Program-made: the position numbers and the translations under genes
Shown: one piece after another, positions 18,129 to 26,781 of the stretch
How positions within the stretch are numbered: the stretch's first letter is position 1
Layout of the letters: each line of letters starts with the position of its first letter
The notes under the pieces: generated by a model
The model's database searches: none
What the model was told of the DNA's origin: nothing
Seen by the model: only the letters and a program-made list of their open reading frames with translations
NCBI GenBank assembly: GCA_020630335.1
Contig: JAHDBN010000001.1
Coordinates: forward strand, 169,324 to 233,323
Origin: Bacteriovoracaceae bacterium
Lineage (GTDB): Bacteria > Bdellovibrionota > Bacteriovoracia > Bacteriovoracales > Bacteriovoracaceae
Reading direction: 5' to 3'
Length of the DNA stretch: 64,000 nucleotides

Positions 18129-18864
18129 TTCTAAAACGACTAAAAGCCAACCTCACCTCATTTAATTCTTCATCAGACCATTTTTCTTGGTACTGATATT
18201 TATTAATAATTTTGAAAAAAAAGGATGAGTCTGCACTGAACATTTTCATCCATTTATTTTTATTATGATAGATACTTTCAAAATCATCTCTCTTTTTAGC
18301 TTTTGAGAAAGTTTCTCTCCAATACCTTTCTTCTTTTTTCCTTTTTTTTGATGATCTTCTTTTCTTAGAAGTTGCCAACCACCAAGAAGAGCCAATTAAG
18401 ATAAGCAGTAATAAAGAAATTAATATATATTTAGCAGTGTTCTTACTAATGGAACTTGTTTGTTCTGGATCTCTAGAATAAAAATGAAAGCCTCTTTTTT
18501 CATTAATTTTTTCTTTACTAAATCTTTCAAGGTTATTTACTTTTATTTTTAAATTATCATCTTCTGATTTTAGAAAAATCTCATCTTTATTAACTATATT
18601 TTCATAAATTCCTTTAAGCTTTATTTCGTTTTTAGCTAGATCTACACCTCTAATTTCAACAATATGAATGAAACCTAATTTTTCTTCATTTTTTTCAAAA
18701 ATTTTATTTAAAGCAGCTTCTGGAATCGCTTGATTAAGCTCTAAAGTAAAATTGAAAGAATCTCCGTTTTTCACAAGTTTTTCTGAATCAACCTTAAGAA
18801 GAGCTTCGTAATCTCCCCCTAAAACATTAACTGCTAAAAAGAAGAATATAATAAATTTACTCAT
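18118..18864 (-). CDS. Single-span membrane protein of the Bat operon (DUF4381-like position)
   Basis: This 248-residue protein has a signal peptide (about 1-16), a periplasmic domain of about 130 residues, one membrane span near 142-162 (ILISLLLLILIGSSWWLA), then a highly basic stop-transfer segment and a cytoplasmic tail. Many MoxR/Bat operons carry a DUF4381 protein between DUF58 and the first VWA gene. The position and tail fit that role, but the periplasmic domain is larger than I would expect and I cannot confirm the family. It overlaps DUF58 by four bases and batA by eleven. Confidence 0.65.
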   Translation of the reverse strand: MSKFIIFFFLAVNVLGGDYEALLKVDSEKLVKNGDSFNFTLELNQAIPEAALNKIFEKNEEKLGFIHIVEIRGVDLAKNEIKLKGIYENIVNKDEIFLKSEDDNLKIKVNNLERFSKEKINEKRGFHFYSRDPEQTSSISKNTAKYILISLLLLILIGSSWWLATSKKRRSSKKRKKEERYWRETFSKAKKRDDFESIYHNKNKWMKMFSADSSFFFKIINKYQYQEKWSDEELNEVRLAFSRFRNGI

Positions 18865-19694
18865 ATCATCTCCTTTACAAAGTCTTCTAAATATTTTGAT
18901 TCAATGTTTAATCTCTTGATTTTTTTATCTACCTCAACTTTTTGTTTTTCTCCCCTAAAAAAACTAAAACCTGAACCACTAGAGCTCACTGATTTAAAAG
19001 AATAAGGACTACTGCTATTCTTATCTAAAGGAGAAACTAATTTAAAAACATTTAAGTTTTTATTACCAATTAGCTTATTTATCTCTGATAAAAATGTAGA
19101 ATCATAAAAGTCACTCAAAAGAATAACTTCTTTTTTTCTTGCAAGATAACTTTTCAAAGTTTTTATTTTTTCAGAAGGATCCATCTTACTATTGTATTCT
19201 CCATCAATTCTTACTTTACCATCTTCTCTTAAGAAACCCTTTTTTTCTAAATGAGACACCAAGGAAACTATTCCCTTTTTTCCTGTTAGCTTTGGAAGAT
19301 CAACTGCTTTTTCAGAAAGCAAAATAACCTTTTGATAATCTTTGCTTTCTTCTGCTAGAAGATAAATGAGACAGCTTACTTCAAGTGCCATTTGAAGTTT
19401 CGAAACATAATTAAAACCTGTAAACATTGTAGGACTAATATCAATAATCGTTACAATTTCAACATTTCTTTCTTCTTCAAATGTTTTGATATAAGTCTTG
19501 TCTGCTGACTTAGCTGATAACTTCCAATCAATAAACCTAACATCATCGCCAGGAGCATAAATTTGATGTTCTCTAAATTGAATCCCTGAACCTTTAAATT
19601 TTGATTTAAAAAGACCTACGCTATAACTATTTGCTTTTTTAAATAAATGAGCTTGTAGTTTTGATACAACTCGTTCTATTTCAATTAGATTCAT
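18861..19694 (-). CDS. DUF58 protein of the MoxR/Bat operon
   Basis: The 277-residue protein shows the DUF58 core motif YAPGDDVRFIDWKLSAKS followed by TYIKTFEEERNVEIV, then a VWA-like fold with DISPTMF. No membrane span is evident, so it is soluble or peripheral. DUF58 proteins are regularly encoded directly after MoxR AAA+ ATPases, as here with a three-base gap. Their role is thought to be as adaptor or target of MoxR. Family assignment is firm; function is not. Confidence 0.92.
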   Translation of the reverse strand: MNLIEIERVVSKLQAHLFKKANSYSVGLFKSKFKGSGIQFREHQIYAPGDDVRFIDWKLSAKSADKTYIKTFEEERNVEIVTIIDISPTMFTGFNYVSKLQMALEVSCLIYLLAEESKDYQKVILLSEKAVDLPKLTGKKGIVSLVSHLEKKGFLREDGKVRIDGEYNSKMDPSEKIKTLKSYLARKKEVILLSDFYDSTFLSEINKLIGNKNLNVFKLVSPLDKNSSSPYSFKSVSSSGSGFSFFRGEKQKVEVDKKIKRLNIESKYLEDFVKEMI

Positions 19695-19697
19695 CTT

Positions 19698-20645
19698 TTA
19701 TAAACACTTAGCAGCGATTTCAGTTGTTATTTTCTCGACATTCATATTATCAATGATCGCTTCATAAGAAAGGACGACTCTATGGCCTAACACTTGTGGA
19801 ATAATAGACATTATATGATCAGGACTAACAAAATCTTTTCCATCTAAAAAAGCTTTAAATCTTGCAATTTTATAAACCCAAATGGATGCCCTTGGGCTTG
19901 CACCCGCCGTAATAACTCCATTGTATTCTTTTCTAAAGTTTTCATTGCCAGGTCTTGTTGAATGAATCATTTTCACAATCATGCTTTTAATTTTATCATC
20001 AACATAGACCGCTTCTGTTTTTTCTTTAATAACAGAGAGATCGGAAAGAGTAAGCATTGGATTTATTTCTCTGTGAAATTGTTTTTTTAAATCTAAAACT
20101 TTTATTTCGGATTCAAAGTCAGGGTAATCAACATTAATCTTCATCATAAATCTATCAAGCTGAGCTTCTGGTAAATTATAAGTCCCTTCTTGTTCGATAG
20201 GATTTTGAGTAGCAAGTACTACAAAGGGAGCTTTTAAACGATGTGTTTCATCCCCAATTGTTACTTGCTTTTCTGCCATCGATTCTAATAACGCTGCCTG
20301 AACTTTTGCTGGAGATCTGTTTATTTCATCTGCTAATAAAATCTGAGTAAAAATAGGACCAAATTTTGTACTAAATTCTTCTTTTGATTGATTATAAACC
20401 ATCGTTCCAATTAAATCAGATGGCAAAAGATCCGGAGTAAACTGCACTCTCTTAAAATCAAGATCACATAACTTACTCATTGTTGAAACACTTAGAGTTT
20501 TTCCAAGCCCAGGCATACCTTCTATTAACAAATGTCCTTCGCAAACCAAAGCACAAAGAATTCCTTCAAGCATATTGTCTTGGCCAAATACAACTTTTTT
20601 TGCTTCGTTTAAAGTAGAATGAACTTTTTCTAAAATTTCAGACAT
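19698..20645 (-). CDS. moxR: MoxR-family AAA+ ATPase
   Basis: The 315-residue protein has Walker A GMPGLGKT (about 42-49), Walker B LLADEINRSPAKVQAALLE (about 103-121), sensor motif ATQNPIEQEGTYNLPEAQLDRF, and the C-terminal helical lid. MoxR ATPases are chaperones that act on VWA proteins encoded nearby. It is first in the operon, with a candidate promoter 43 bases upstream. The length is typical. Confidence 0.95.
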   Translation of the reverse strand: MSEILEKVHSTLNEAKKVVFGQDNMLEGILCALVCEGHLLIEGMPGLGKTLSVSTMSKLCDLDFKRVQFTPDLLPSDLIGTMVYNQSKEEFSTKFGPIFTQILLADEINRSPAKVQAALLESMAEKQVTIGDETHRLKAPFVVLATQNPIEQEGTYNLPEAQLDRFMMKINVDYPDFESEIKVLDLKKQFHREINPMLTLSDLSVIKEKTEAVYVDDKIKSMIVKMIHSTRPGNENFRKEYNGVITAGASPRASIWVYKIARFKAFLDGKDFVSPDHIMSIIPQVLGHRVVLSYEAIIDNMNVEKITTEIAAKCL

Positions 20646-20666
20646 AAACCAAATCCTCTTCTAATT

Positions 20667-20693
20667 TATAGTTTTAAAACCTATAAAATTATA
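20667..20693 (-). promoter_or_regulatory. Candidate promoter and palindrome for moxR-bat operon
   Basis: On the minus strand a TATAAT (20688-20693) sits about 43 bases before the moxR ATG. Immediately downstream, at the expected transcription start, is a near-perfect AT-rich palindrome at 20667-20685 (TATA, GTTTTAAAAC, one extra base, TATA). It could be an operator. No convincing -35 box was found, so this is tentative. Confidence 0.35.
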
Positions 20694-20766
20694 CCCGAAA
20701 AGAAATGTTTTTGCTGAATACTCACCATTACCTGACAAAAATTGATAAGTGAGAAATAAAATATTT

Positions 20767-21507
20767 TTACTTAAGAACTGTTCCAATTCTCCAGGGCCTA
20801 AAAGAGTACTGGGGATTCTCTATGTTTTCCCATGGAAAATTAAAAGGAAGATTCACAGCAAACCAAACCGCCTGCGCACTACCTTTTATATGTTTAAAAG
20901 GAACAAAACCCCAAGACCTTGAATCTGCTGAATAATCTCTATTATCACCAATTACTACATACTGATCCTTGGGAACTGTAATTTTGTATTCACCATTAAA
21001 AATAGATGGATCAAAATTATTCCAATCACCTTGATTTTTATCTATTTGAATGACATGTTCCACATCGCCTGTTTGAACCTTAAAAAAATCAAAATCCATT
21101 CTTTCATCAAGATATTTTTTATCCATATCTTTTAAAATGATTCTGCCATCGTGAGGAACTTTTTCTTGTGCAACTCCGTTAATATAAAGAGTTTTGTTGA
21201 TATATTCTAATTCATCTCCCGGAATTCCTACGACTCTTTTAACGTAGTTTATACTCGTTTGATGAGGATATTTAAAAACTATAATATCTCCATGCTTAAC
21301 AGGATGGGGTCCCGTTAAATAAATAGGGTCCTCTTTAAAAACATGACTAAAAGGAAGCTTGAAACCATACTTATATTTATTAACTAAAATAAAATCGCCA
21401 ATCAACATTGTAGGAATCATTGATCCAGTTGGAATTTTATAAGGTTCAAAAACTGACGCTCTGAAAGCAAGAATAAGAATGATAGCTATAATAGTTTTTA
21501 AATTCAT
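20767..21507 (-). CDS. lepB: Signal peptidase I LepB
   Basis: LepB cleaves Sec and Tat signal peptides on the outer face of the inner membrane. The 246-residue protein has one N-terminal span, the catalytic Ser29 in PTGSMIPTM, the catalytic Lys90 in INYVKRVVGIPGD, and the later box VVIGDNRDYSADSRSWGFVP. Only one membrane anchor is seen, whereas E. coli LepB has two. It is 121 bases after moxR in the opposite transcription sense of flow (moxR is downstream), and 37 bases after rlmE. Confidence 0.96.
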   Translation of the reverse strand: MNLKTIIAIILILAFRASVFEPYKIPTGSMIPTMLIGDFILVNKYKYGFKLPFSHVFKEDPIYLTGPHPVKHGDIIVFKYPHQTSINYVKRVVGIPGDELEYINKTLYINGVAQEKVPHDGRIILKDMDKKYLDERMDFDFFKVQTGDVEHVIQIDKNQGDWNNFDPSIFNGEYKITVPKDQYVVIGDNRDYSADSRSWGFVPFKHIKGSAQAVWFAVNLPFNFPWENIENPQYSFRPWRIGTVLK

Positions 21508-21544
21508 GCTGTTTAGCTTAATAAGATAGAAGCTCTATGGCAAT

Positions 21545-22141
21545 TTAAGGGAATTTATATCCCTTGCATATAACGAAATACTCTTTACTAACTTTTCTCG
21601 TTGACTTGGGCCTAAGAAAATTAATTTTTTCAAATTGATTTTTTTGATCTTTGAAAAAATTTTGAGCATCTTGGCTTTCAAAAACTTTAATTACAAGATC
21701 ACCACCTTCCTTCAAAAGTATGGGAAGCTTATAAAAAACCAGCTCAACCAATGATAAACTTCTTAATTGATCTACTGTTTTAATTCCAGTAGTTTTTGGT
21801 GCCATATCAGATTGAACAACATCAAACTTTTTATCCACCCCAATATCTGCAAGTTCACAGATATCTTCTATGCTCATTTGATAAAGATTTAATCTTGGGT
21901 TTTTCGCCAGCCCTTCATTTACTTCTTGAATATCTACTCCTGTAACCATTCCTGAAAATTTAGGTTTCTGAAGAACGTATTGAATCCACGAACCTGGATA
22001 ATAACCAAGGTCTAGAACATGCGAACCTGAATTTATAATTGAATATTTTTTATCTATTTCTTCGAGCTTGAAGGCGCTCCTTGCTAAATAATTATTTTTT
22101 TTTGCAAGATTGAAATAATGATCTTTGACCTTAAAACTCAT
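21545..22141 (-). CDS. rlmE: 23S rRNA 2'-O-methyltransferase RlmE (FtsJ/RrmJ)
   Basis: RlmE methylates the ribose of U2552 in the A-loop of 23S rRNA. The 198-residue protein shows the SAM-binding motif VLDLGYYPGSWIQYV and the K-D-K-E catalytic set: ARSAFKLEEI, VQSDMAPKTTG, GGDLVIKVF and RKVSKEYFVI. The length matches the family. The 251-base upstream gap holds DnaA-box-like repeats and no gene. Confidence 0.93.
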   Translation of the reverse strand: MSFKVKDHYFNLAKKNNYLARSAFKLEEIDKKYSIINSGSHVLDLGYYPGSWIQYVLQKPKFSGMVTGVDIQEVNEGLAKNPRLNLYQMSIEDICELADIGVDKKFDVVQSDMAPKTTGIKTVDQLRSLSLVELVFYKLPILLKEGGDLVIKVFESQDAQNFFKDQKNQFEKINFLRPKSTRKVSKEYFVICKGYKFP

Positions 22142-22216
22142 AGATTCCTTTAAAACTGTCCATAAAAGTCAGTTTAATGCCGTTTAGCCATCTTTAATTA
22201 TTTTTTATTTAGCACT

Positions 22217-22362
22217 TTCTCCACAAGAAATCTATTTCTTTTCCACAGTCAAAATAAAATGTTTTTTATTTCCAACAGCTTTTTTTCAATAATTTCAATC
22301 ACTTAATAGTACGAAAATAGAAGTGTCAATAATATGTTCTTATGTAAGACCTTTTTTCCACA
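22217..22362 (+). promoter_or_regulatory. Three DnaA-box-like sites in AT-rich spacer
   Basis: The 251-base gap between rlmE and the upstream membrane-protein gene holds no reading frame of note. It contains two TTTTCCACA copies (22239-22247, 22354-22362) that fit the TTWTNCACA DnaA-box consensus, and TTCTCCACA (22217-22225) with one mismatch, all on the plus strand in very AT-rich DNA. They could be DnaA-binding regulatory sites, or chance in AT-rich sequence. No dnaA or dnaN is nearby, so a replication origin is not claimed. Confidence 0.3.
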
Positions 22363-22392
22363 GATATTCTTATACCTGATTAAAAACATCAA

Positions 22393-23847
22393 TTAGAGCC
22401 AATTTAATAGGTTCTTTATACGATACTCAAGACTTGAGTCCAATAAGCAAAACACTATATAAACAAGAAATATTAGGTTTGCTTTGTTTTTTAAAGGATT
22501 TAAGCGAATGATTATTTTAGAAATAGGGAAAATACTCAAAAAAGAAAACAGAGCTAAAAGAAAGAAAGATCTAATCGCCATCGTTTCTAAGAAAAGACCC
22601 CACAAAAAAGCAATAGTGAGCAAAATAAAAACTCTTAAAAGATTTGTTTCTTCTTTCCCATCAAAAATATCTTTAAATAAGAAAAAAAGACCAGGGATAC
22701 TTAGTATAAAAATTGCTTTCTTTTGAAAAAGATTTTGTGAACTCTTCAATATCTCCGGAAAAAGATATAACTGGTTATTTAAATCAAAGCCATGATGAAG
22801 AAGTAGAGTTAACAAGGTAAAAACTCCTCCAAGAGAGGTGTATTTTAAAAATTGCCTTAAATACCAAGAAGATCTATTTTTTTTAGCCATAACTAAAAAT
22901 GTAATCATGAACACCATGTGAAGGAATAAGATTTTTATATTCACAATAGTACAAAAATATCCAATAACTCCAACAAGAAAGCCAGATCTATATGTTGATG
23001 AACTCAATGCCCATGCAAAGCTCCAGCAAAGCATAATACATACACTCACAGGGAAAATATCAATAATCTGAGTATCTAAAAATGAATAAGTAGACCTACA
23101 AGAAAGCAATAGTAAACAACCTATTAGTGAAATTTTTCGTGAGAAATTTAATCGCAGTAGGCAGTAAAAACTTGAAATAAATAAAGTTGAAAAAAGAAAA
23201 TATGAAAACACAAAATAAGAAAAATTATTTTCACTTCTAAGTTTTTCTCCGTGAGATAAAACCATGTCATAAAAGCTCCACAACTGTTCGTGAATAACTT
23301 CTTTGGAATCTAAGAATGTTTTAATTGCATCTGTTCCATAAAACTCAGGAAATACAGGAATAGAAATAAGAATTAAGGAAAACACCAAAAACAGCAAAAT
23401 TTTTTCAAAACCATCCATGAATTTTAACTCTGAAAACTCAAAAGATATTCTCTGATCTATAATTTTTCTTTTTGTTGGCCAAGAAAAAGTTAAAGTTACT
23501 AGAATCCAAAATGCCCAGTAAAAAAATTTTGTATAAGGTTGTCCGAAAATAAAAATAAAAGAAAAAATAAAAAGACTTAAAACTAATCCAATAATTACTC
23601 GTTCTAGTATTCTATCTAAAGAGGAGTTAGCCCTAGCATAAATTTTAAAGCGGTAATTAATCTCTTTTCCCCATAAGTACCAATTTGAGGTCAGGAAAAC
23701 AAAGTATAGAAATACACTCAAATATCCATAAATTTTATTCTCATTAGCTAGGTATTCGAAGCTAAAAGGAAGGCTTAACCCTAAAGTATAGACACTAATT
23801 CTACTAAGAAAAAACCCAATTTTTTTTAATATCCAATTATTTTGCAT
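22393..23847 (-). CDS. Polytopic inner-membrane protein, unknown family
   Basis: A 484-residue protein with about ten to eleven hydrophobic spans spread along its length and a larger loop near residues 165-215 (FYGTDAIKTFLDSKEVIHEQ). The layout recalls GT-C glycosyltransferases, which have many spans and a sizeable exterior loop, but I see no diagnostic DD or DxE motif in the first loop and do not assign a function. It diverges from the histidine kinase operon across a 43-base spacer with a palindrome. Downstream (towards rlmE) lies a DnaA-box-like spacer. Confidence 0.75.
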   Translation of the reverse strand: MQNNWILKKIGFFLSRISVYTLGLSLPFSFEYLANENKIYGYLSVFLYFVFLTSNWYLWGKEINYRFKIYARANSSLDRILERVIIGLVLSLFIFSFIFIFGQPYTKFFYWAFWILVTLTFSWPTKRKIIDQRISFEFSELKFMDGFEKILLFLVFSLILISIPVFPEFYGTDAIKTFLDSKEVIHEQLWSFYDMVLSHGEKLRSENNFSYFVFSYFLFSTLFISSFYCLLRLNFSRKISLIGCLLLLSCRSTYSFLDTQIIDIFPVSVCIMLCWSFAWALSSSTYRSGFLVGVIGYFCTIVNIKILFLHMVFMITFLVMAKKNRSSWYLRQFLKYTSLGGVFTLLTLLLHHGFDLNNQLYLFPEILKSSQNLFQKKAIFILSIPGLFFLFKDIFDGKEETNLLRVFILLTIAFLWGLFLETMAIRSFFLLALFSFLSIFPISKIIIRLNPLKNKANLIFLVYIVFCLLDSSLEYRIKNLLNWL

Positions 23848-23857
23848 ATAGCCAATT

Positions 23858-23870
23858 GTATCTAAGATAC
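23858..23870. promoter_or_regulatory. Palindrome in divergent 43-bp spacer
   Basis: GTATCT-A-AGATAC is a perfect 13-base palindrome in the middle of the 43-base gap between the divergent membrane-protein and histidine-kinase genes. Such placement suits an operator acting on both genes, but there is no direct evidence, and short palindromes occur by chance. Confidence 0.3.
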
Positions 23871-23890
23871 TCCTGAATTAAACTTCATTT

Positions 23891-25555
23891 ATGTCAAACA
23901 TACCTCATATGTTTCATTCTAAAAAGCTTTCTATCTATTCTCAAATGACAATAGACTTAAAAAACTATCCTTTTTTGAAATCTGTAAAAAATGAGAATCA
24001 GGCTAATGTAAAAATTTTCTCATCTCCAAATAATAAATTTATTATAAATATCAATAACAACAAAGAGTTGCTTCCAATGGAAAAACTTCCTGTTTTCTTG
24101 GATCATCTTAATCAAACAATTAATTCTAGGCAGATAACAAATTTAAGAAAAAAGGAAGCTTTTCAAAATCTAAAGTTCCCAGCCAAAAGAAAGATCATAA
24201 ATAATTTTGTTAAAAATTTTTCTACTACATATCAAGATATCATTAAAGAGCTTATTAAATCTGAGAAGCTTGATGATATTCCCAAGAAACTATCTAAATT
24301 AGATGATTTAAAGTCTTATAGTTCATTTATTATGCTTACTCAGCACAAAGGAAGATCAAATGCTTCTGTCTCTGATTTTGAAAATAAAAAACAAAAAACC
24401 TATTATTTATCATCAAGTTCTTTTAACTCTATTTTTAAAGCAATTAAAAAAAGTAAAAGCAATGCTTTCTTAAACCAAAAAGCAATCAGTGAAGAACTAA
24501 GAATCGTAGGTAACTTTCTAGGTCATGCTATTAGTTTAAATAAGCTTTCTATTATACTAATCGTTTCAAGAAATGACCTCATTGCTCCTAGTCTAAAAGA
24601 AATGAATATATTTTCTGATTTCGTTAACCAACTAGACATGGCCTTTTCTTATATTGAAAATAAAAACAGCTTATTACTTGATACTAAAATCTTTCTAGAG
24701 ATTTTTAAAAAAATTGGTTATTCAATGGAAATTGAAACCCCTGAAGAAGAAACTCTAACTAATACTCAAGATCAAACTTATTTTTCTCAAACCTATTCTC
24801 CTCCTTGGTCGTTTCTTATATTAAAGTATTCGGCAGAAGAAAATTCATTTTTAAGTCCTGATATTTTTCATTATCACCGAATTAGATTGCTTGGTGAATT
24901 GTTTAATATTTTAAAACATGAATTAAGTAATCCTATCTTAGGGATTAATATGGTTTTGGATATTTTAAGAAACGATGAAGCATTTAAAGAATCCAAAGAG
25001 CTTCTCGATGAAGTTAAGCTGGCAAGCTCAAGAGCACAGAATATTTTAAACAACATGACAAACTTATTTATCAAAGATCAAGATAAAAGAGAGATTTATG
25101 TTAAAGATATTTTAGATACCCTGACTGCTATTTTAAAAAGTGAACTAAGACTTATTAAGTATTCATTTGATATCTCGGAAGAGCATCAAAATATAAAGTT
25201 AGATACTAATATAAGCTCCATTATCCAAATTCTTTTCAACCTCATTTATAACGCCATTCATGAGCTAAAAAATAAAAAAGAATCAAAAAACTTATATTTA
25301 AAGACTCAGGCAGATAAGTCTTTTTTTAGCTTTATTATAGAAGATACAGCTAGTGGATTACCTCTTAACATCAAGGAGAACCTGTTTAAACCCTTTTACA
25401 CGAATAAAGAATCAGGTAATGGTTTAGGTCTTTCACTCTCAAAGAATCTTGCTCTAAAAAACGGAGGTGATCTTGTGTTAGAAAAATCAGATTCTTCTGG
25501 AACTATTTTCAAGCTTCTCATACCATTAAACAATGAAGAAAATTCTTGTCATTGA
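23891..25555 (+). CDS. Soluble sensor histidine kinase
   Basis: The 554-residue kinase has a long N-terminal region without membrane spans (about 1-320), possibly including a GAF-like domain near 150-310, then the H-box ILKHELSNPILG with phospho-acceptor His343, the N-box LFNLIYNAIHELKN, and G-boxes DTASGLPLNI and SGNGLGLSLSKNLAL. It should phosphorylate the receiver protein encoded next, whose gene overlaps its 3' end by 23 bases. The ATG at 23891 lacks a clear Shine-Dalgarno; in-frame ATGs at 23909 and 23945 are alternatives. The signal is unknown and is probably cytoplasmic. Confidence 0.9.
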   Translation: MSNIPHMFHSKKLSIYSQMTIDLKNYPFLKSVKNENQANVKIFSSPNNKFIININNNKELLPMEKLPVFLDHLNQTINSRQITNLRKKEAFQNLKFPAKRKIINNFVKNFSTTYQDIIKELIKSEKLDDIPKKLSKLDDLKSYSSFIMLTQHKGRSNASVSDFENKKQKTYYLSSSSFNSIFKAIKKSKSNAFLNQKAISEELRIVGNFLGHAISLNKLSIILIVSRNDLIAPSLKEMNIFSDFVNQLDMAFSYIENKNSLLLDTKIFLEIFKKIGYSMEIETPEEETLTNTQDQTYFSQTYSPPWSFLILKYSAEENSFLSPDIFHYHRIRLLGELFNILKHELSNPILGINMVLDILRNDEAFKESKELLDEVKLASSRAQNILNNMTNLFIKDQDKREIYVKDILDTLTAILKSELRLIKYSFDISEEHQNIKLDTNISSIIQILFNLIYNAIHELKNKKESKNLYLKTQADKSFFSFIIEDTASGLPLNIKENLFKPFYTNKESGNGLGLSLSKNLALKNGGDLVLEKSDSSGTIFKLLIPLNNEENSCH

Positions 25556-25910
25556 AGATGAAGTTTTAATCTTAAAATCTCTAGAGCTTATATTTAAAAG
25601 TAAAGGTTTTGAAGTTGAAACTACCACTATGGGTCAAACTGGTTTAGACATGATTATAAATCAAGACTTTGATCTCATCATCACTGATCTCATGCTCAAT
25701 GATTTAAGTGGTTTTGATATATTAGAAGGTAGTTTAAAAAAATATTCAAGACTTGAAGTTTCTCAGAAATTCATTTTGATGAGTGCTTATCATTCAGAGC
25801 AAATCCTGGAAAAAGCTGAGTCTTATAATTGCAAATTCCTAAGAAAGCCCTTTGAGAATATACAAAAGACCTCAGAGGAGATTATAATTAAACTTAACAA
25901 TGGCAAATAG
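25533..25910 (+). CDS. Single-domain response regulator (receiver only)
   Basis: A 125-residue CheY-like receiver with acidic pocket Glu8/Asp9/Glu10, phospho-acceptor Asp52 (LIITDLMLND), a Ser in FILMSAYH at the Thr/Ser switch position, and Lys in FLRKPFE. There is no output domain, so it must act by protein contact or as a phosphate relay. It overlaps the kinase gene by 23 bases and the NAD kinase gene by 11 bases, so the three are almost certainly co-translated. Confidence 0.92.
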   Translation: MKKILVIEDEVLILKSLELIFKSKGFEVETTTMGQTGLDMIINQDFDLIITDLMLNDLSGFDILEGSLKKYSRLEVSQKFILMSAYHSEQILEKAESYNCKFLRKPFENIQKTSEEIIIKLNNGK

Positions 25911-26781
25911 AGTAGCAATCACATTAAAACCTAGCGGAGATCACCAATTCAACAATACAGTGAATCATGTAGCTACTTGGTTTAAAAATAAAAATATAGA
26001 TTTTTGCTTTTTAGAAAAAGAAGGAGAAAGATTAAAAGCTATTATACCAGATGCTAGTTACTCTTTGATTTCTAAAAAAGATCTTTCTAATAATAAATTT
26101 ATCTTAACCTTAGGTGGAGACGGAACACTTATAGGTACTTGTAGAAAAATGTTAAGCTCAACTCCTATTTTAGGTGTGAATTATGGTAAACTTGGTTTTA
26201 TTACAGAGTTTAGTGGTCATGAGATGTTTGATGCGCTTGAAAGAGTTTTAAAAGATGATTTTACAACTAAATCTGTTCAAATGTTTCATGTAGAAGTTTC
26301 TAGAGATAATAAGAAAATTTTTGAATCCCGCTTTGTAAATGATGCTGTGTTAAGTAAAAATAATATCGCTAGGCTCTTTGAATTATCTGTTGAATCAGAT
26401 AATTCTCCAGTTTTTAATGTAGCAGGAGACGGTTTAATTATTAGCTCTCCCTTAGGCTCTACTGCTTATAGTCTAGCCGCCGGTGGCCCCATCGTTCACC
26501 CAGGAGTTGGAGGATTAACCCTTACACCAATTTGCCCTCACGGATTAACTCATAGACCTTTGATTATCCCTGATGAAAAATCAATGAATATTCAATTATT
26601 AGATAATCAAAAAGATGTCTGCCTGACAGTTGATGGGCAAGTAACATGTGATATTACATCCAAGGATATTATTACTATTAAAAAAAATCTTAAAGATAAA
26701 GTTGAATTTATAATTAATCCAGATAAAGATTATTTTTTAACATTGAAAGAAAAGTTTTATCTTAGTCGAAGAGCTAATTAA
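25900..26781 (+). CDS. nadK: NAD kinase
   Basis: NAD kinase phosphorylates NAD to NADP in the cytoplasm. The 293-residue protein has the GGDGT motif at residues 72-76, the second catalytic motif FVNDAVLSKNN, and the glycine-rich region GDGLIISSPLGSTAYSLAAGGPIVHP. The length is typical. It is the third gene of an operon with a histidine kinase and a receiver, an unusual setting. Its 3' end overlaps the convergent phosphoesterase gene by eight bases. Confidence 0.96.
   Translation: MANRVAITLKPSGDHQFNNTVNHVATWFKNKNIDFCFLEKEGERLKAIIPDASYSLISKKDLSNNKFILTLGGDGTLIGTCRKMLSSTPILGVNYGKLGFITEFSGHEMFDALERVLKDDFTTKSVQMFHVEVSRDNKKIFESRFVNDAVLSKNNIARLFELSVESDNSPVFNVAGDGLIISSPLGSTAYSLAAGGPIVHPGVGGLTLTPICPHGLTHRPLIIPDEKSMNIQLLDNQKDVCLTVDGQVTCDITSKDIITIKKNLKDKVEFIINPDKDYFLTLKEKFYLSRRAN

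Noticed and set aside
22142..22392. Replication origin
   Set aside because: DnaA-like boxes are present, but no dnaA, dnaN, gidA or parAB genes are near and only three sites are seen.
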